This document shows positions 28,483 through 35,622 of a stretch of 64,000 nt of DNA, piece after piece. Each line of letters opens with the position of its first letter. Within the stretch, counting starts at the first letter, position 1. The DNA is from Halomonas smyrnensis AAD6 (GTDB lineage: Bacteria; Pseudomonadota; Gammaproteobacteria; Pseudomonadales; Halomonadaceae), in the NCBI RefSeq assembly GCF_000265245.1, contig NZ_AJKS02000004.1, positions 223,449 to 287,448 of the forward strand, in the 5' to 3' direction. The notes below the pieces were generated by a model. It did no database searches. It was not told where the DNA came from and saw only the letters and a list, made by a program, of their open reading frames with translations. Both the position numbers and the translations under genes were made by a program.

Positions 28483-28526
28483 TGGTCGGAGCGACTGGAT
28501 TCGAACCAGCGACCTTTGCAACCCCA
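28483..28526 (-). other. attL: 3' half of tRNA-Pro(GGG)
   Basis: On the minus strand the sequence from 28526 to 28483 reads as the anticodon-loop to CCA part of a tRNA: TGGGGT loop (anticodon GGG, G37), TGCAA stem, T-arm with GGTTCGAATCC, acceptor strand CGCTCCG, discriminator A and CCA. C1:G72-type acceptor plus A73 and GGG fit tRNA-Pro. No 5' half lies upstream (28527-28570 is unrelated, AT-rich), so the gene is split here. The integrase gene starts its stop codon 100 bases away. No gene was found from 28189 to 28627 apart from this fragment and the terminator. Confidence 0.78.
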
Positions 28527-28627
28527 TTTTTGCGTCAAGTATCCTTTAAGTTATTGTTGATGTTGGGAAAACAGGGCTTTTAAAGGGGCGGCCAAAATGG
28601 CCATCGCAGCCAATACGAATCAACAGG

Positions 28628-29761
28628 TTACGCGCTGGGTTTTGACAGCAGTTCGGCCATGCTCAGGGAGGTGCCCTTGGCCTGCTGCCAGCGGATGTCG
28701 TGGCCGTCTAAGTAGACCTGCGTCATGTCCGGGTCGGCGTGTCCCATCAGCACCTGGATGTCGGCCACGTCGGCGCCGGCGAGTTCCTGTAGACGCGAGC
28801 CCAGGGCGCGGATCTCGTGAAACGTCGGCCGGGCATTCTCCGGCAGGCGCTTGATGCTCGGCACCTTCATCCGCAGCCGGGCGAACTCCTTGCTCAGCTG
28901 GTCGCCGCTGAGCTGTGTCCAGTGATCCTTGCTGGCGCTCTTGCGCATCCGCTCGGGGTGGCGGTGCACGATGTAGGGTGACATCGGTGGCAGGGCTCGA
29001 GCGCGTTTGATGAGGTCCTCGACGGGTGGCGTTATCTCGATCGCCACATAAGCTGTCTTGCTTCGCTCCTTGGTCTTCTGGCGGATGTAGTGCAGGCGGT
29101 CGCCTCGCACGTCGTCGAAGCGAGCGTTGACGGCTTCGGCGCGCCCGAACAGGCACAAGAGGCCGAGCTCCATCGCGATCTGCATCCAGTCGGGAGCGTG
29201 AGCGTAGATGGCCTGGAACTGCTCCACCGTGAGGCGCCGCCGGACCTTCTCGTACTGGTTGCTCGAGCGGGTGGGCTCCACGGGGTTCGTCTGCAGCCAG
29301 CCTTTTGTCTGCGCGAATTGGCATACCTGCTTGAGCACGGCCCGATACTGCACATAGGCGCTGCCCTGGTGGTTCTCGTCGAGATACTGAGCGCACCAGC
29401 GAGTGTCGAGCGTGGCGAGCGGCATGTCGCCGGCGTCCTCGATCAGCCGGTTGCCACGGCCTTTCTTGGCGCGCTTCGTCCACTTCGAGAGTTTCTTGTC
29501 CGGCTCGACCCATTCGGCGAGCCAGGCCTTCACCGCGGTGGCCAGGGTGTCGCCTTCCTCTCCCATCACGCGTGCCACGTAGTCCACGCCCTGGTGGAGC
29601 CGGGCATTCAGGATTCTCGCGGCGTCTTGTGCCTGAGCGCGGTCTCGGCCCAGCCCATGCCAAGTGCCGGTATCCGGGCGGCGATACGTGTAGTAGCCGT
29701 CTCGCTCATAGAGGTTGGGCTCCAGCCCCTTGTTCTTGCGCTTCCTTGGCCGTGGCGCCAT
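28628..29761 (-). CDS. int: Phage tyrosine integrase
   Basis: 377 residues from the ATG at 29761 (GGAGG just upstream, inside xis). The basic N-terminus (RPRKRKNKGLEPNLYERDGYYTYRRPDTG) is an arm-type DNA-binding domain; a SAM-like core-binding domain follows (LATAVKAWLAEW, residues about 75-160). The catalytic domain shows Arg in CLFGRAEAVN, HEIR (His-x-x-Arg), GHADPDMT (His/Trp position) and the nucleophile Tyr in VYLDGHD. It recombines attP with the tRNA-Pro attB and, with Xis, excises the prophage. One base separates it from xis. Confidence 0.95.
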   Translation of the reverse strand: MAPRPRKRKNKGLEPNLYERDGYYTYRRPDTGTWHGLGRDRAQAQDAARILNARLHQGVDYVARVMGEEGDTLATAVKAWLAEWVEPDKKLSKWTKRAKKGRGNRLIEDAGDMPLATLDTRWCAQYLDENHQGSAYVQYRAVLKQVCQFAQTKGWLQTNPVEPTRSSNQYEKVRRRLTVEQFQAIYAHAPDWMQIAMELGLLCLFGRAEAVNARFDDVRGDRLHYIRQKTKERSKTAYVAIEITPPVEDLIKRARALPPMSPYIVHRHPERMRKSASKDHWTQLSGDQLSKEFARLRMKVPSIKRLPENARPTFHEIRALGSRLQELAGADVADIQVLMGHADPDMTQVYLDGHDIRWQQAKGTSLSMAELLSKPSA

Positions 29762-29762
29762 C

Positions 29763-29963
29763 TCAAGCCTCCAGCACGCTATCCGCCAGCGGGTTGCCGG
29801 TCTGGCGCCGCTCTGCATCTAGGTCGATGAACCAGGTGCCGCCCATCTTCTTGGCGGGCACGTGTCCCTCGCGGCACCAGCGGCGCACGGTGGTCATGGA
29901 TGGCGGATTGCCGGCGAAGCGAGCCTGCCGCCACTGATCGAGATCCATCAGTTTTCCCATCAT
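29763..29963 (-). CDS. xis: Excisionase-like DNA-binding protein
   Basis: 66 residues with a MerR/Xis-like winged helix: PPSMTTVRRWCREGHVPAKKMGGTWFIDLDA, which contains the usual pattern of recognition helix followed by a wing with GxWxID. Located immediately upstream of int and sharing its transcript. Two adjacent ATGs (29963, 29960); GGGAG lies upstream. A role in directing Int to excision is inferred from fold and position. Confidence 0.85.
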   Translation of the reverse strand: MMGKLMDLDQWRQARFAGNPPSMTTVRRWCREGHVPAKKMGGTWFIDLDAERRQTGNPLADSVLEA

Positions 29964-29964
29964 C

Positions 29965-30465
29965 TTAGTCTCCCGTTCTCCGTTGGCCGCCGGGGCCTTG
30001 ACCGCGGCTTCCTCGCCATTGCTGTTCCTGCTGGCCCACGGCTGCTTCCTGACGCTGTTTCACCAGCTCTTTCACCTCAGGCATGGCCTCGAGGGTGTGC
30101 AGCCGCTGCAGGGCCGTCTGCTGGCGCTGGAGCAGGCGGCCGGCGATCTCGGCCAGCTGCCACATGTCAGCCGGCGCCTCGCCGTCGCGGCGCACCTTGC
30201 CGAGGCCATAGCAGCCGCCGCATGGCTGCCGCTGGTTGCCCTTGATCTGGTCGGTACCGCTGCCGAGGCAGATGGTGCAGTCGTCGGCCGCGATCGGCCT
30301 CCACTGCCGATGCCAGTCCTCCAGCGTGGTGACGCTCTTCAAGTCCTTGTCCAGGTCGTGGTAACAGGCCAGCGTCTGGCCCTCGAGCACGCCGCCGCCC
30401 GGCTGCTCTCCGACCAAGGCGAAGCGGCCGCCCTGGGTCTTGTGGGTGTGAGTGGGCTGAGTCAT
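29965..30465 (-). CDS. Phage protein with DnaJ-type CxxCxGxG pair
   Basis: 166 residues from the ATG at 30465, overlapping the stop of the upstream gene (ATGA arrangement). Two CxxCxGxG-type motifs, CTICLGSG and CGGCYGLG, spaced about 20 residues, make one zinc-binding module. The C-terminal third is a Gln-rich helical stretch (RLLQRQQTALQRLHTLEAM and following), probably coiled coil, ending in a disordered GQGPGGQ tail. No enzyme domain seen. A role as a zinc-stabilised adaptor in the early operon is a guess. Confidence 0.75.
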   Translation of the reverse strand: MTQPTHTHKTQGGRFALVGEQPGGGVLEGQTLACYHDLDKDLKSVTTLEDWHRQWRPIAADDCTICLGSGTDQIKGNQRQPCGGCYGLGKVRRDGEAPADMWQLAEIAGRLLQRQQTALQRLHTLEAMPEVKELVKQRQEAAVGQQEQQWRGSRGQGPGGQRRTGD

Positions 30466-30875
30466 GCGCTCTTTTTCTTCTCCTGACGGCTGGAGATCCC
30501 GCGCCGCTTCCGGGCGGCGTCGATGCGGCCGATGGTCATGCGTGGCCACGACTGCCACAGCTCGTCGCCCAGGGCGGTGCGCAGCGCCTTGATCTCGATG
30601 CCGATGTCGCGGGCCAGGGCGGTGCGAGGCAGTCGCCGCTCGCGGTACCAGAGGGCGATCCGCGCGAGGGGCTTGCCGTGCTGGCGCTCGAAGCGGGCGA
30701 TGCACGCCTGACTGCTGCCATTGGGGTGCGTCAGGCCGCGCTCGGCGGCGCGGGTTTTCACGGCGTAGATGGTGTGCCCGGTGCGCAGGGCGATAACGTC
30801 CAGCGGCACGCCGTCGGGATAGTCCCGATCCAGGATGGCGAGCTGGCGCGTGGTCCATTCCTTCCAGGTGCGCAT
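30462..30875 (-). CDS. Phage HTH-like DNA-binding protein
   Basis: 137 residues, strongly basic. It has two helix-turn-helix-like stretches: WTTRQLAILDRDYPDGVPLDVIALRTGHTIYAVKTRAAERGL (SANT/Myb-like, seen in phage proteins) and a second around LPRTALARDIGIEIKALRTAL. AGGAGGTCGCA before the ATG at 30875 is a strong ribosome site. Function unknown; likely a regulator or nucleoid-type protein of the early operon. Confidence 0.7.
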   Translation of the reverse strand: MRTWKEWTTRQLAILDRDYPDGVPLDVIALRTGHTIYAVKTRAAERGLTHPNGSSQACIARFERQHGKPLARIALWYRERRLPRTALARDIGIEIKALRTALGDELWQSWPRMTIGRIDAARKRRGISSRQEKKKSA

Positions 30876-30952
30876 TGCGACCTCCTCGTATTGCCAAGCC
30901 AGTGGTCAGCCACTCAACGCAGAAGTGCGTTCAGTGCCTCACCGCTGCCCTG

Positions 30953-30976
30953 AAAAAGCCCGGCCCGTAGGCCGGG
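30953..30976 (-). terminator. Terminator within the leftward early region
   Basis: CCCGGCC-CGTA-GGCCGGG stem (7 bp), followed on the minus strand by GCTTTTTC. It lies between the 100-residue membrane protein gene and the HTH gene, so the int-side genes need read-through, antitermination or their own promoter. The remaining bases 30977-31130 hold no gene. Confidence 0.8.
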
Positions 30977-31130
30977 AAACGCAGGGAACTGATGGGGTGC
31001 TGGCGCCCGAGCGATGGGGAAACTCGTCGCCAGCTGCCGGCGTTTTGCTCGCTATCCCCGTGGCACTGGCCGGCGATGCCTGGAGCGAGGCCCTGGTGCG
31101 ACCAGGGCGACCGGAGATGTAGGAAGGTTG

Positions 31131-31433
31131 TTAGAACTGCACCAGCTGGCGCTGGGCGGTGTGGTCCATGGGCTGCAGTCGGGCAGGGCAGTGCTCGTCG
31201 GCGATGCCTTGCCAGTCGGGCTGGCCGGCGCGGCGGTTCAGCGGCACGCCACGCTCTACCTCGGCGCGCCACAGGGCGATGTCCTCGCAATACTGCCTGT
31301 GCGCAGCGCTGGCGACCTGAGTGTCCATCCGGGTGATGGCGGCGATGGCAAGCAGCAGCGCGGCGCCCACCACCAGCGCGACGAACGTGATGACGAGCCC
31401 CAGGGTGCGCTGATCGTTGGGTGTCATGCGCAT
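31131..31433 (-). CDS. Small single-span membrane protein of the early operon
   Basis: 100 residues from the ATG at 31433 (AAGGGGG upstream; an ATG two codons later at 31427 is alternative). One membrane helix near the N-terminus, LGLVITFVALVVGAALLLAIAAI (residues about 12-34), then a polar domain with two cysteines (YCEDIALWRAEVERG; DEHCPARL). Overlaps the previous gene. Function unknown. Confidence 0.65.
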   Translation of the reverse strand: MRMTPNDQRTLGLVITFVALVVGAALLLAIAAITRMDTQVASAAHRQYCEDIALWRAEVERGVPLNRRAGQPDWQGIADEHCPARLQPMDHTAQRQLVQF

Positions 31434-31756
31434 GGCGTCACCCCCTTGAGCAGTTCGCGCAGCGCGGCGGCGATTTTCTCGAGGTCCTCGAGGGCGCCTG
31501 CGGTGGCTTGTGGGCTGCTGCCGGACTTGGGCATTGCGGCGCGCAGAGTGGCGAGGGTGGTCCACTGCACACCATCCGCCGGCGGCGCGAAGCCGGCCGG
31601 CTCGTAGACGGTGACCATGACCAGGTGGCTCATGCCGCACTGCTCGGCGCTGGCGCAAAGCGAGGTGTTCTCGCCGATCTGGGCGGCCAGGTCGGTAAGG
31701 TCGTGGACTCGATTGCGGATCAGCTGGTGGGCGGTCTTGTCGGCGAAAGTGCTCAT
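31424..31756 (-). CDS. Phage protein of unknown function (DUF3077-like)
   Basis: 110 residues starting MSTFADKTAHQLIRN at 31756. The centre has ENTSLCASAEQCGMSHLVMVTVYEPAGF, with two cysteines, then a helical tail ALEDLEKIAAALRELL. No membrane segment. The start overlaps the stop of the LuxR-type gene (ATGA). The sequence loosely recalls small phage DUF3077 proteins, but the assignment is weak. Confidence 0.6.
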   Translation of the reverse strand: MSTFADKTAHQLIRNRVHDLTDLAAQIGENTSLCASAEQCGMSHLVMVTVYEPAGFAPPADGVQWTTLATLRAAMPKSGSSPQATAGALEDLEKIAAALRELLKGVTPCA

Positions 31757-32178
31757 GCGATCAGCTCCCCCAGGTCGGGGCCGCGGCCGCCGGAGCTGGC
31801 GCGCACGGTGATGGTGGTCTGCTGGCGAGTGCGGACCTGGGTGCGGGCACGAAGCGCCTGGCCGTGGAGGTCGGCGACCATCAGCAGGATGGCGAGCGGA
31901 GCGATCCAACCGCGGCGCATGCCCTTCACGATGGCGTCAGCGGCGCGGGCGGCATTCAGCCGGTAGTAGATGGCCTCGGCGGTGCTCTTCACGGTGGCCG
32001 GGCTGATCCGGCGCTCTCGGGCGATCTCCTTTTGCGTCATCCCGGCGGCCAGGCCGGCCAGCACCATCGCCTGCTTGGCGGTGGGCCAGCTCGACCCGCG
32101 GCCGCCGACGCGGCATCGGAAGCCGGCGAACTCGATGGTCTGATGCGGTGTGTGTTCCATGAGAGGTTCCCCATCCAT
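31753..32178 (-). CDS. LuxR/GerE-type HTH protein, first gene of the leftward operon
   Basis: 141 residues. Residues about 32-80 (TAKQAMVLAGLAAGMTQKEIARERRISPATVKSTAEAIYYRLN split across the domain) show the GerE HTH: a two-helix support, MTQKEIA turn and SPATVKS recognition helix. A short hydrophobic stretch (WIAPLAILLMVADL) follows. It begins just behind the PL-like promoter and its operators, so it is expressed with int/xis when the repressor is removed. AGGTAA lies upstream of the ATG at 32178; an ATG at 32160 is the alternative. Confidence 0.8.
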   Translation of the reverse strand: MDGEPLMEHTPHQTIEFAGFRCRVGGRGSSWPTAKQAMVLAGLAAGMTQKEIARERRISPATVKSTAEAIYYRLNAARAADAIVKGMRRGWIAPLAILLMVADLHGQALRARTQVRTRQQTTITVRASSGGRGPDLGELIA

Positions 32179-32182
32179 GTCG

Positions 32183-32240
32183 TTACCTGATGGGGTAACT
32201 ATTACCCATGGGTAAACATTTCGTCAATACCTATGGGTAA
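32183..32240 (-). promoter_or_regulatory. PL-like promoter with three repressor operators
   Basis: On the minus strand: -35 TTGACG (32227-32222), 17-bp spacer, -10 TAATAG (32204-32199). The spacer holds the perfect palindrome TTACCCATGGGTAA (32202-32215). A second site, ATACCTATGGGTAA, covers the -35 (32227-32240). A degenerate third, TTACCTGATGGGGTAA, lies downstream at 32183-32198. The same layout exists at 36315-36371 in front of cro. Binding by the CI-type repressor is inferred. Confidence 0.82.
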
Positions 32241-32258
32241 TTTTTGGTAGGCGGACAC

Positions 32259-32283
32259 AAAAAACCCGCCTCGAGGGCGGGTT
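32259..32283 (-). terminator. Rho-independent terminator of the DUF4041 gene
   Basis: AACCCGCC-TCGAG-GGCGGGTT stem with A6 on the plus strand (T6 in the transcript). It closes the gene at 32307-33854 just before the PL region. A nearly identical element ends the neighbouring cassette at 33939. Confidence 0.9.
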
Positions 32284-32306
32284 TGGTAATGAAGGGGTGA
32301 GCTGTG

Positions 32307-33854
32307 TCAGGAAACGGCTTCCACGGCCTGCCGCTGGGCCATGGCCTGGGATTCGCGGTATTCCCAGGCTTCGGCCGCCATGGTCCAGTGAACTTCGTGC
32401 CCCTCTTCTTCGATGGCCTCGCGTACCTCGGCCAGGGGCACGTTGAAGAATTCCTTGCGGGGGTTGATGCGGTTGACCTGGTGCTCGGAAAACTGGCGGT
32501 GCAGTTCCTTCTCCAGGGCTGGCGCGTCCTCCGCATAGATCATGGCATGCACGTCGAAAGAGAAGGGCACGCTGGCGTCACCCAGTTCCTTGACGCGGTC
32601 GAGCGGCTCGAGGCGGCGGGTCATGCCGATCTTGAACACGTTCTCGCCGAAGGAGCCGATGTTCGAGATGATGTAGACGTGGCCACTCTTGGTCTGCTGG
32701 GCCATGGAGAGTGCGCGCTGACCACGCGACTCGGCTTCTTCCAGCTGCTGCTCGAGCTCGGCCAGGCGCGCCTGGTACTGCGCTCGCTCTTCTTCGCTGG
32801 CGCTTTCTACCTGCTTGCGGGCTTCCTTCATGGCCTTCGCCAGCATGCGCTCTTCTTTCTCGGCCTGCTTGATGGCCTTCTCCATGTCGCGCTGCGCCTT
32901 TTCTTCCTCGCGGATCTGCTCGCGGATGGCGCGCTGCTCTTCCTGCTCCTGCTTGCGCAGCTCCATCGCGGCCACCGCCCACTTCAGTTCCTCGAGGCGA
33001 GCCTGCAGGTAGAGATCCGTGATGCGAGCGTTCTTGAACGGCTGGCCGTTGTGATTGACCAGGCTCTGGGCGTCGAGGATCGCCTGGCGTAGCTTGCCGT
33101 AGTTGTCGTGCTTGACCTTGGAGAGGATGGAGTCGACCTTGCCGTTGAAGGCGTCGACGGCGAAGTGAATGGCGAAGGAGCGCCGCGTGGCCTCCTTGTA
33201 GTCGCAGTCGCCGGCACGACCGTTCTTGGCCATGTCGCGACTGTGCTTGCGGGCCTGCTTGAGCTTCTCGCCGGCTGCTTTGTGTGAGAAGTCCTCGGCC
33301 AGGTCATCCAGCAGGCTGGTGTTGGGCACGATGTAGTCGTCGTGGTAGCCCTCGATGACGTTGCGCATGGCCTTCGCCGTCTTCTCGTAGAGCTTGGCGT
33401 CCTCGACGGCTTTCAGAGCGTTGCCAGCGGTTTCCTCGGCCTGCTGACGCGCATCGGAGATGATCCGTGTCGCATCCGCGTCGGCTTTGGCGAGAATGGC
33501 GGAAGCCTGTTCGCTGGCCTCTTGGCGCTTAGCCTTGCCCTCCTTGATGTGCTCGCGCTTGTCCTGCTCGCCTTCAGCGAGCAGTTGTTCAGCTGACTGC
33601 TGGGCAAGTCGTTTGATTTCTTCGGCACGCTGTCGTGTCTGGCTGGCTTCGCTTTCTGCCCGGCTGACCAACTCCTTGGCGCGTTCGCTGGCGTCGTGTA
33701 CCTCCTCGTATTGCCAAAGATGCGCGACGGACTGACGGACCTGCTCAGCCTCCTGTGCGAGGCGCTTGGCCTTGCGCCGGAAGGCGAAGGCGGTCAACCA
33801 ACCCGACAGTATCAGCGCCAGAGTGATGAGGAGGACGATGGCTCCCTCGGACAT
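32307..33854 (-). CDS. Membrane-anchored coiled-coil protein with DUF4041 and T5orf172 (GIY-YIG-like) domains
   Basis: 515 residues. Residues about 5-25 form a single N-terminal membrane helix (GAIVLLITLALILSGWLTAFAF). A long Ala/Glu/Gln-rich coiled coil follows (about 30-150), then the DUF4041 core (VNHNGQPFKNARITDLYLQARLEELKWAVA region) and another coiled coil rich in Glu/Arg. The C-terminal domain (about 390-480) has GHVYIISN, FKIGMTRR, DRVKELG, EKELHRQF and KEFFNV, matching the T5orf172/MUG113 nuclease-like fold. GGGAG precedes the ATG. It has its own terminator. It is probably expressed from the prophage; role unproven. Confidence 0.85.
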   Translation of the reverse strand: MSEGAIVLLITLALILSGWLTAFAFRRKAKRLAQEAEQVRQSVAHLWQYEEVHDASERAKELVSRAESEASQTRQRAEEIKRLAQQSAEQLLAEGEQDKREHIKEGKAKRQEASEQASAILAKADADATRIISDARQQAEETAGNALKAVEDAKLYEKTAKAMRNVIEGYHDDYIVPNTSLLDDLAEDFSHKAAGEKLKQARKHSRDMAKNGRAGDCDYKEATRRSFAIHFAVDAFNGKVDSILSKVKHDNYGKLRQAILDAQSLVNHNGQPFKNARITDLYLQARLEELKWAVAAMELRKQEQEEQRAIREQIREEEKAQRDMEKAIKQAEKEERMLAKAMKEARKQVESASEEERAQYQARLAELEQQLEEAESRGQRALSMAQQTKSGHVYIISNIGSFGENVFKIGMTRRLEPLDRVKELGDASVPFSFDVHAMIYAEDAPALEKELHRQFSEHQVNRINPRKEFFNVPLAEVREAIEEEGHEVHWTMAAEAWEYRESQAMAQRQAVEAVS

Positions 33855-33921
33855 GTTTTTCTCCCTTGGTTCCCTGCGTGTGAAACAAAGGAGAGTTTGG
33901 CATAGCCGGCTGTCGAGGTTC

Positions 33922-33939
33922 TGTAAGAGATGTCTTACA
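33922..33939. promoter_or_regulatory. Inverted repeat upstream of the DUF4041 gene
   Basis: TGTAAGA-GATG-TCTTACA, perfect 7-bp arms, about 70 bases upstream of the ATG at 33854 and just before the terminator of the opposing cassette end. On the minus strand TTACAG and TATGCC with 16-base spacing suggest a promoter overlapping it. This is not the CI operator type, so separate control is possible. Confidence 0.45.
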
Positions 33940-33962
33940 AAAAACCCGCCTTGAGGGCGGGT
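33939..33962 (-). terminator. Rho-independent terminator of the HipA-DUF3037 pair
   Basis: ACCCGCC-TTGAG-GGCGGGT stem, with A6 on the plus strand giving T6 in the minus transcript. It is almost the same element as the one at 32259. Confidence 0.9.
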
Positions 33963-33983
33963 CTGTTGTCTTGCGCGGCGGCG

Positions 33984-34817
33984 TCAGTGCAATGCCGGCG
34001 ATTCGTCGATGGCCTTCAATACACCGGCCTGGCCAAGGGTGTCGGGCACTATTCGAACCAAGCCGGTGCCGGTCAGTTCGTGATAGATCTCCTGATAAGC
34101 CCGTAAACGGGGGCCAGATTTCACCTGAGGCGCATGGCAGATAAAGACAGTATCTGCTGGAGCCTGCTGGTCATCACGCAGGCGACGCATGCGCTTTTCC
34201 CACTTGTCGCCCTTCTCGATGATGCTGGTGGAATCCTCGAGGTCGAAGCTGATGGGCTTGACGGCCTGCCGGGCGGCGCCGGCCTCCTCCCAAACAAGGG
34301 GGAACTTCACCTTCAGCAGCTCGCTTCCCAGCGTGCGCTCGGCATAACGGCGATTCTTGAAGCTGCGCAACCACTGTGTAACCCGGGTGGTCAGCTGTGC
34401 CTCGTCGTTCGGCTTCTGGCTGAAGTCGTGATGCACGTAGCGCATGAACAGGTCTTCCAACGCCTTATGTGGATCGTCCGTGGCGATGGTGCCGGGCCGG
34501 CTGAACCGGAACATGGTCTCGCGCGGCTCGACCAGGTGCTGGAAGATGCGCCGCTGCATAGCTGGGTCGTCCTTGTGGTCGTGCCCCAGCTTGACGACAC
34601 GCCTCAGCTCCTGGAGGAACTCCCGGCGCGCCCTGGTGAAAACCGTGGACGGCAGTTTGTCGAAGAAGTGGGTGACCCGCTGGCGCTGGCGCGTTTCGGA
34701 GAGCTGCAGGAACTCGCCGTTGTTGCAGAGCATGACGATACCCAGGTTGGCGAACTCACCTGTCTCCGGGTAGGGCTGGAAGCGCAGCACCGCATAGTTG
34801 CAGATGATGGTGCTCAT
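33984..34817 (-). CDS. DUF3037 protein paired with HipA-like kinase
   Basis: 277 residues. The N-terminus (CNYAVLRFQPYPETGEFANLGIVMLC) is the conserved DUF3037 beginning; the remainder is mostly helical with many basic residues and no membrane segment. Its start overlaps the stop of the HipA-like gene by four bases, so the pair is co-translated. DUF3037 genes commonly sit beside HipA-like kinase genes (from memory). Whether it is a substrate, inhibitor or effector of the kinase is unknown. Confidence 0.82.
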   Translation of the reverse strand: MSTIICNYAVLRFQPYPETGEFANLGIVMLCNNGEFLQLSETRQRQRVTHFFDKLPSTVFTRARREFLQELRRVVKLGHDHKDDPAMQRRIFQHLVEPRETMFRFSRPGTIATDDPHKALEDLFMRYVHHDFSQKPNDEAQLTTRVTQWLRSFKNRRYAERTLGSELLKVKFPLVWEEAGAARQAVKPISFDLEDSTSIIEKGDKWEKRMRRLRDDQQAPADTVFICHAPQVKSGPRLRAYQEIYHELTGTGLVRIVPDTLGQAGVLKAIDESPALH

Positions 34818-35569
34818 AGGTCTCTCCAGAAGGTCGGCTCATGCAGCCGCTGTAGCCAGGCATAACGATCCGCGAGCGTGGGCAGAAACTCGGTGTCTGG
34901 ATCGTCGGGGTCCCTGTAGACCCATTCCTCGGGCAAAAAGTCGGTGATCGTATCCCAATCTGCTAGCGCGCTGTCAAGTGCTTCCGTGTGGCGCGCCCAG
35001 ACCTCTAGGTCGTGCAGCGCGTGGCGTTGGGCCTGGAAGACATGGCGGTTGAAACTGGCTTCACCGATCAGCGGGTCAATGGGATCGAAAGCGAGATTGT
35101 GGTCGATCACGACCAGCTCGCCATCGGCATCGAGCAGCAGGTTGACGTTGCCGCCTTGGTCGCTGAGGTTCCGATCATCGTTACAGACCCACATATCGAA
35201 CAGTAGCACACGCTGCTGAAGCTCCGTGGGGACCTCGGCCAGCTGTTCGTACGTCAGCTCCCGACAGTAGGGCACCACCTTCGAAGCGAAGGCGGGGCCA
35301 CCCTCGAGCTCGCTCGCGCCGTCGATCGTCGAGAACTCCAGCATACCGCGAGGGAAGGTCATCAAGGCGTAGTCGGCAATGGGTAGGCCGCAGCGGCGTC
35401 CCAGCTCAGCACACAGCAGCTCGGCAGTAAGAGCCTTCGCACCCGCACCATCGACACCTTTGACCACGTACATGTCGCCCTGCGTATCGCGCACGAAGAA
35501 AGGCCGAAGGGTGCCCTGGGCCGATCGATGGGAGATCTCGGCGGCTTCCACATAGCGGGGGTGAGGCAT
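34814..35569 (-). CDS. HipA-like kinase (HipA_2 type)
   Basis: 251 residues, shorter than classical HipA. K37 in MYVVKGVD fits the ATP-binding lysine. The catalytic loop is NDDRN (130-134) with downstream Asn 141/143, and VVIDHN (metal Asp 156) replaces DFG. E50/E55 on the following helix could pair with the lysine. It lacks the HipA N-subdomain and no HipB-like HTH gene is adjacent; a DUF3037 gene is the partner instead. Lies directly downstream of the CI-type repressor on the same strand, so it is likely expressed in the lysogen. Confidence 0.83.
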   Translation of the reverse strand: MPHPRYVEAAEISHRSAQGTLRPFFVRDTQGDMYVVKGVDGAGAKALTAELLCAELGRRCGLPIADYALMTFPRGMLEFSTIDGASELEGGPAFASKVVPYCRELTYEQLAEVPTELQQRVLLFDMWVCNDDRNLSDQGGNVNLLLDADGELVVIDHNLAFDPIDPLIGEASFNRHVFQAQRHALHDLEVWARHTEALDSALADWDTITDFLPEEWVYRDPDDPDTEFLPTLADRYAWLQRLHEPTFWRDL

Positions 35570-35622
35570 AGGCCGATCCTTGGTCTTCGTGAATCACAGT
35601 GCTGGGTAGTCGTTGGCAAACG

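Noticed and set aside
28483..28526. Complete tRNA gene
   Set aside because: Only the part from the anticodon loop to CCA is present; no D-arm or 5' acceptor strand precedes it.
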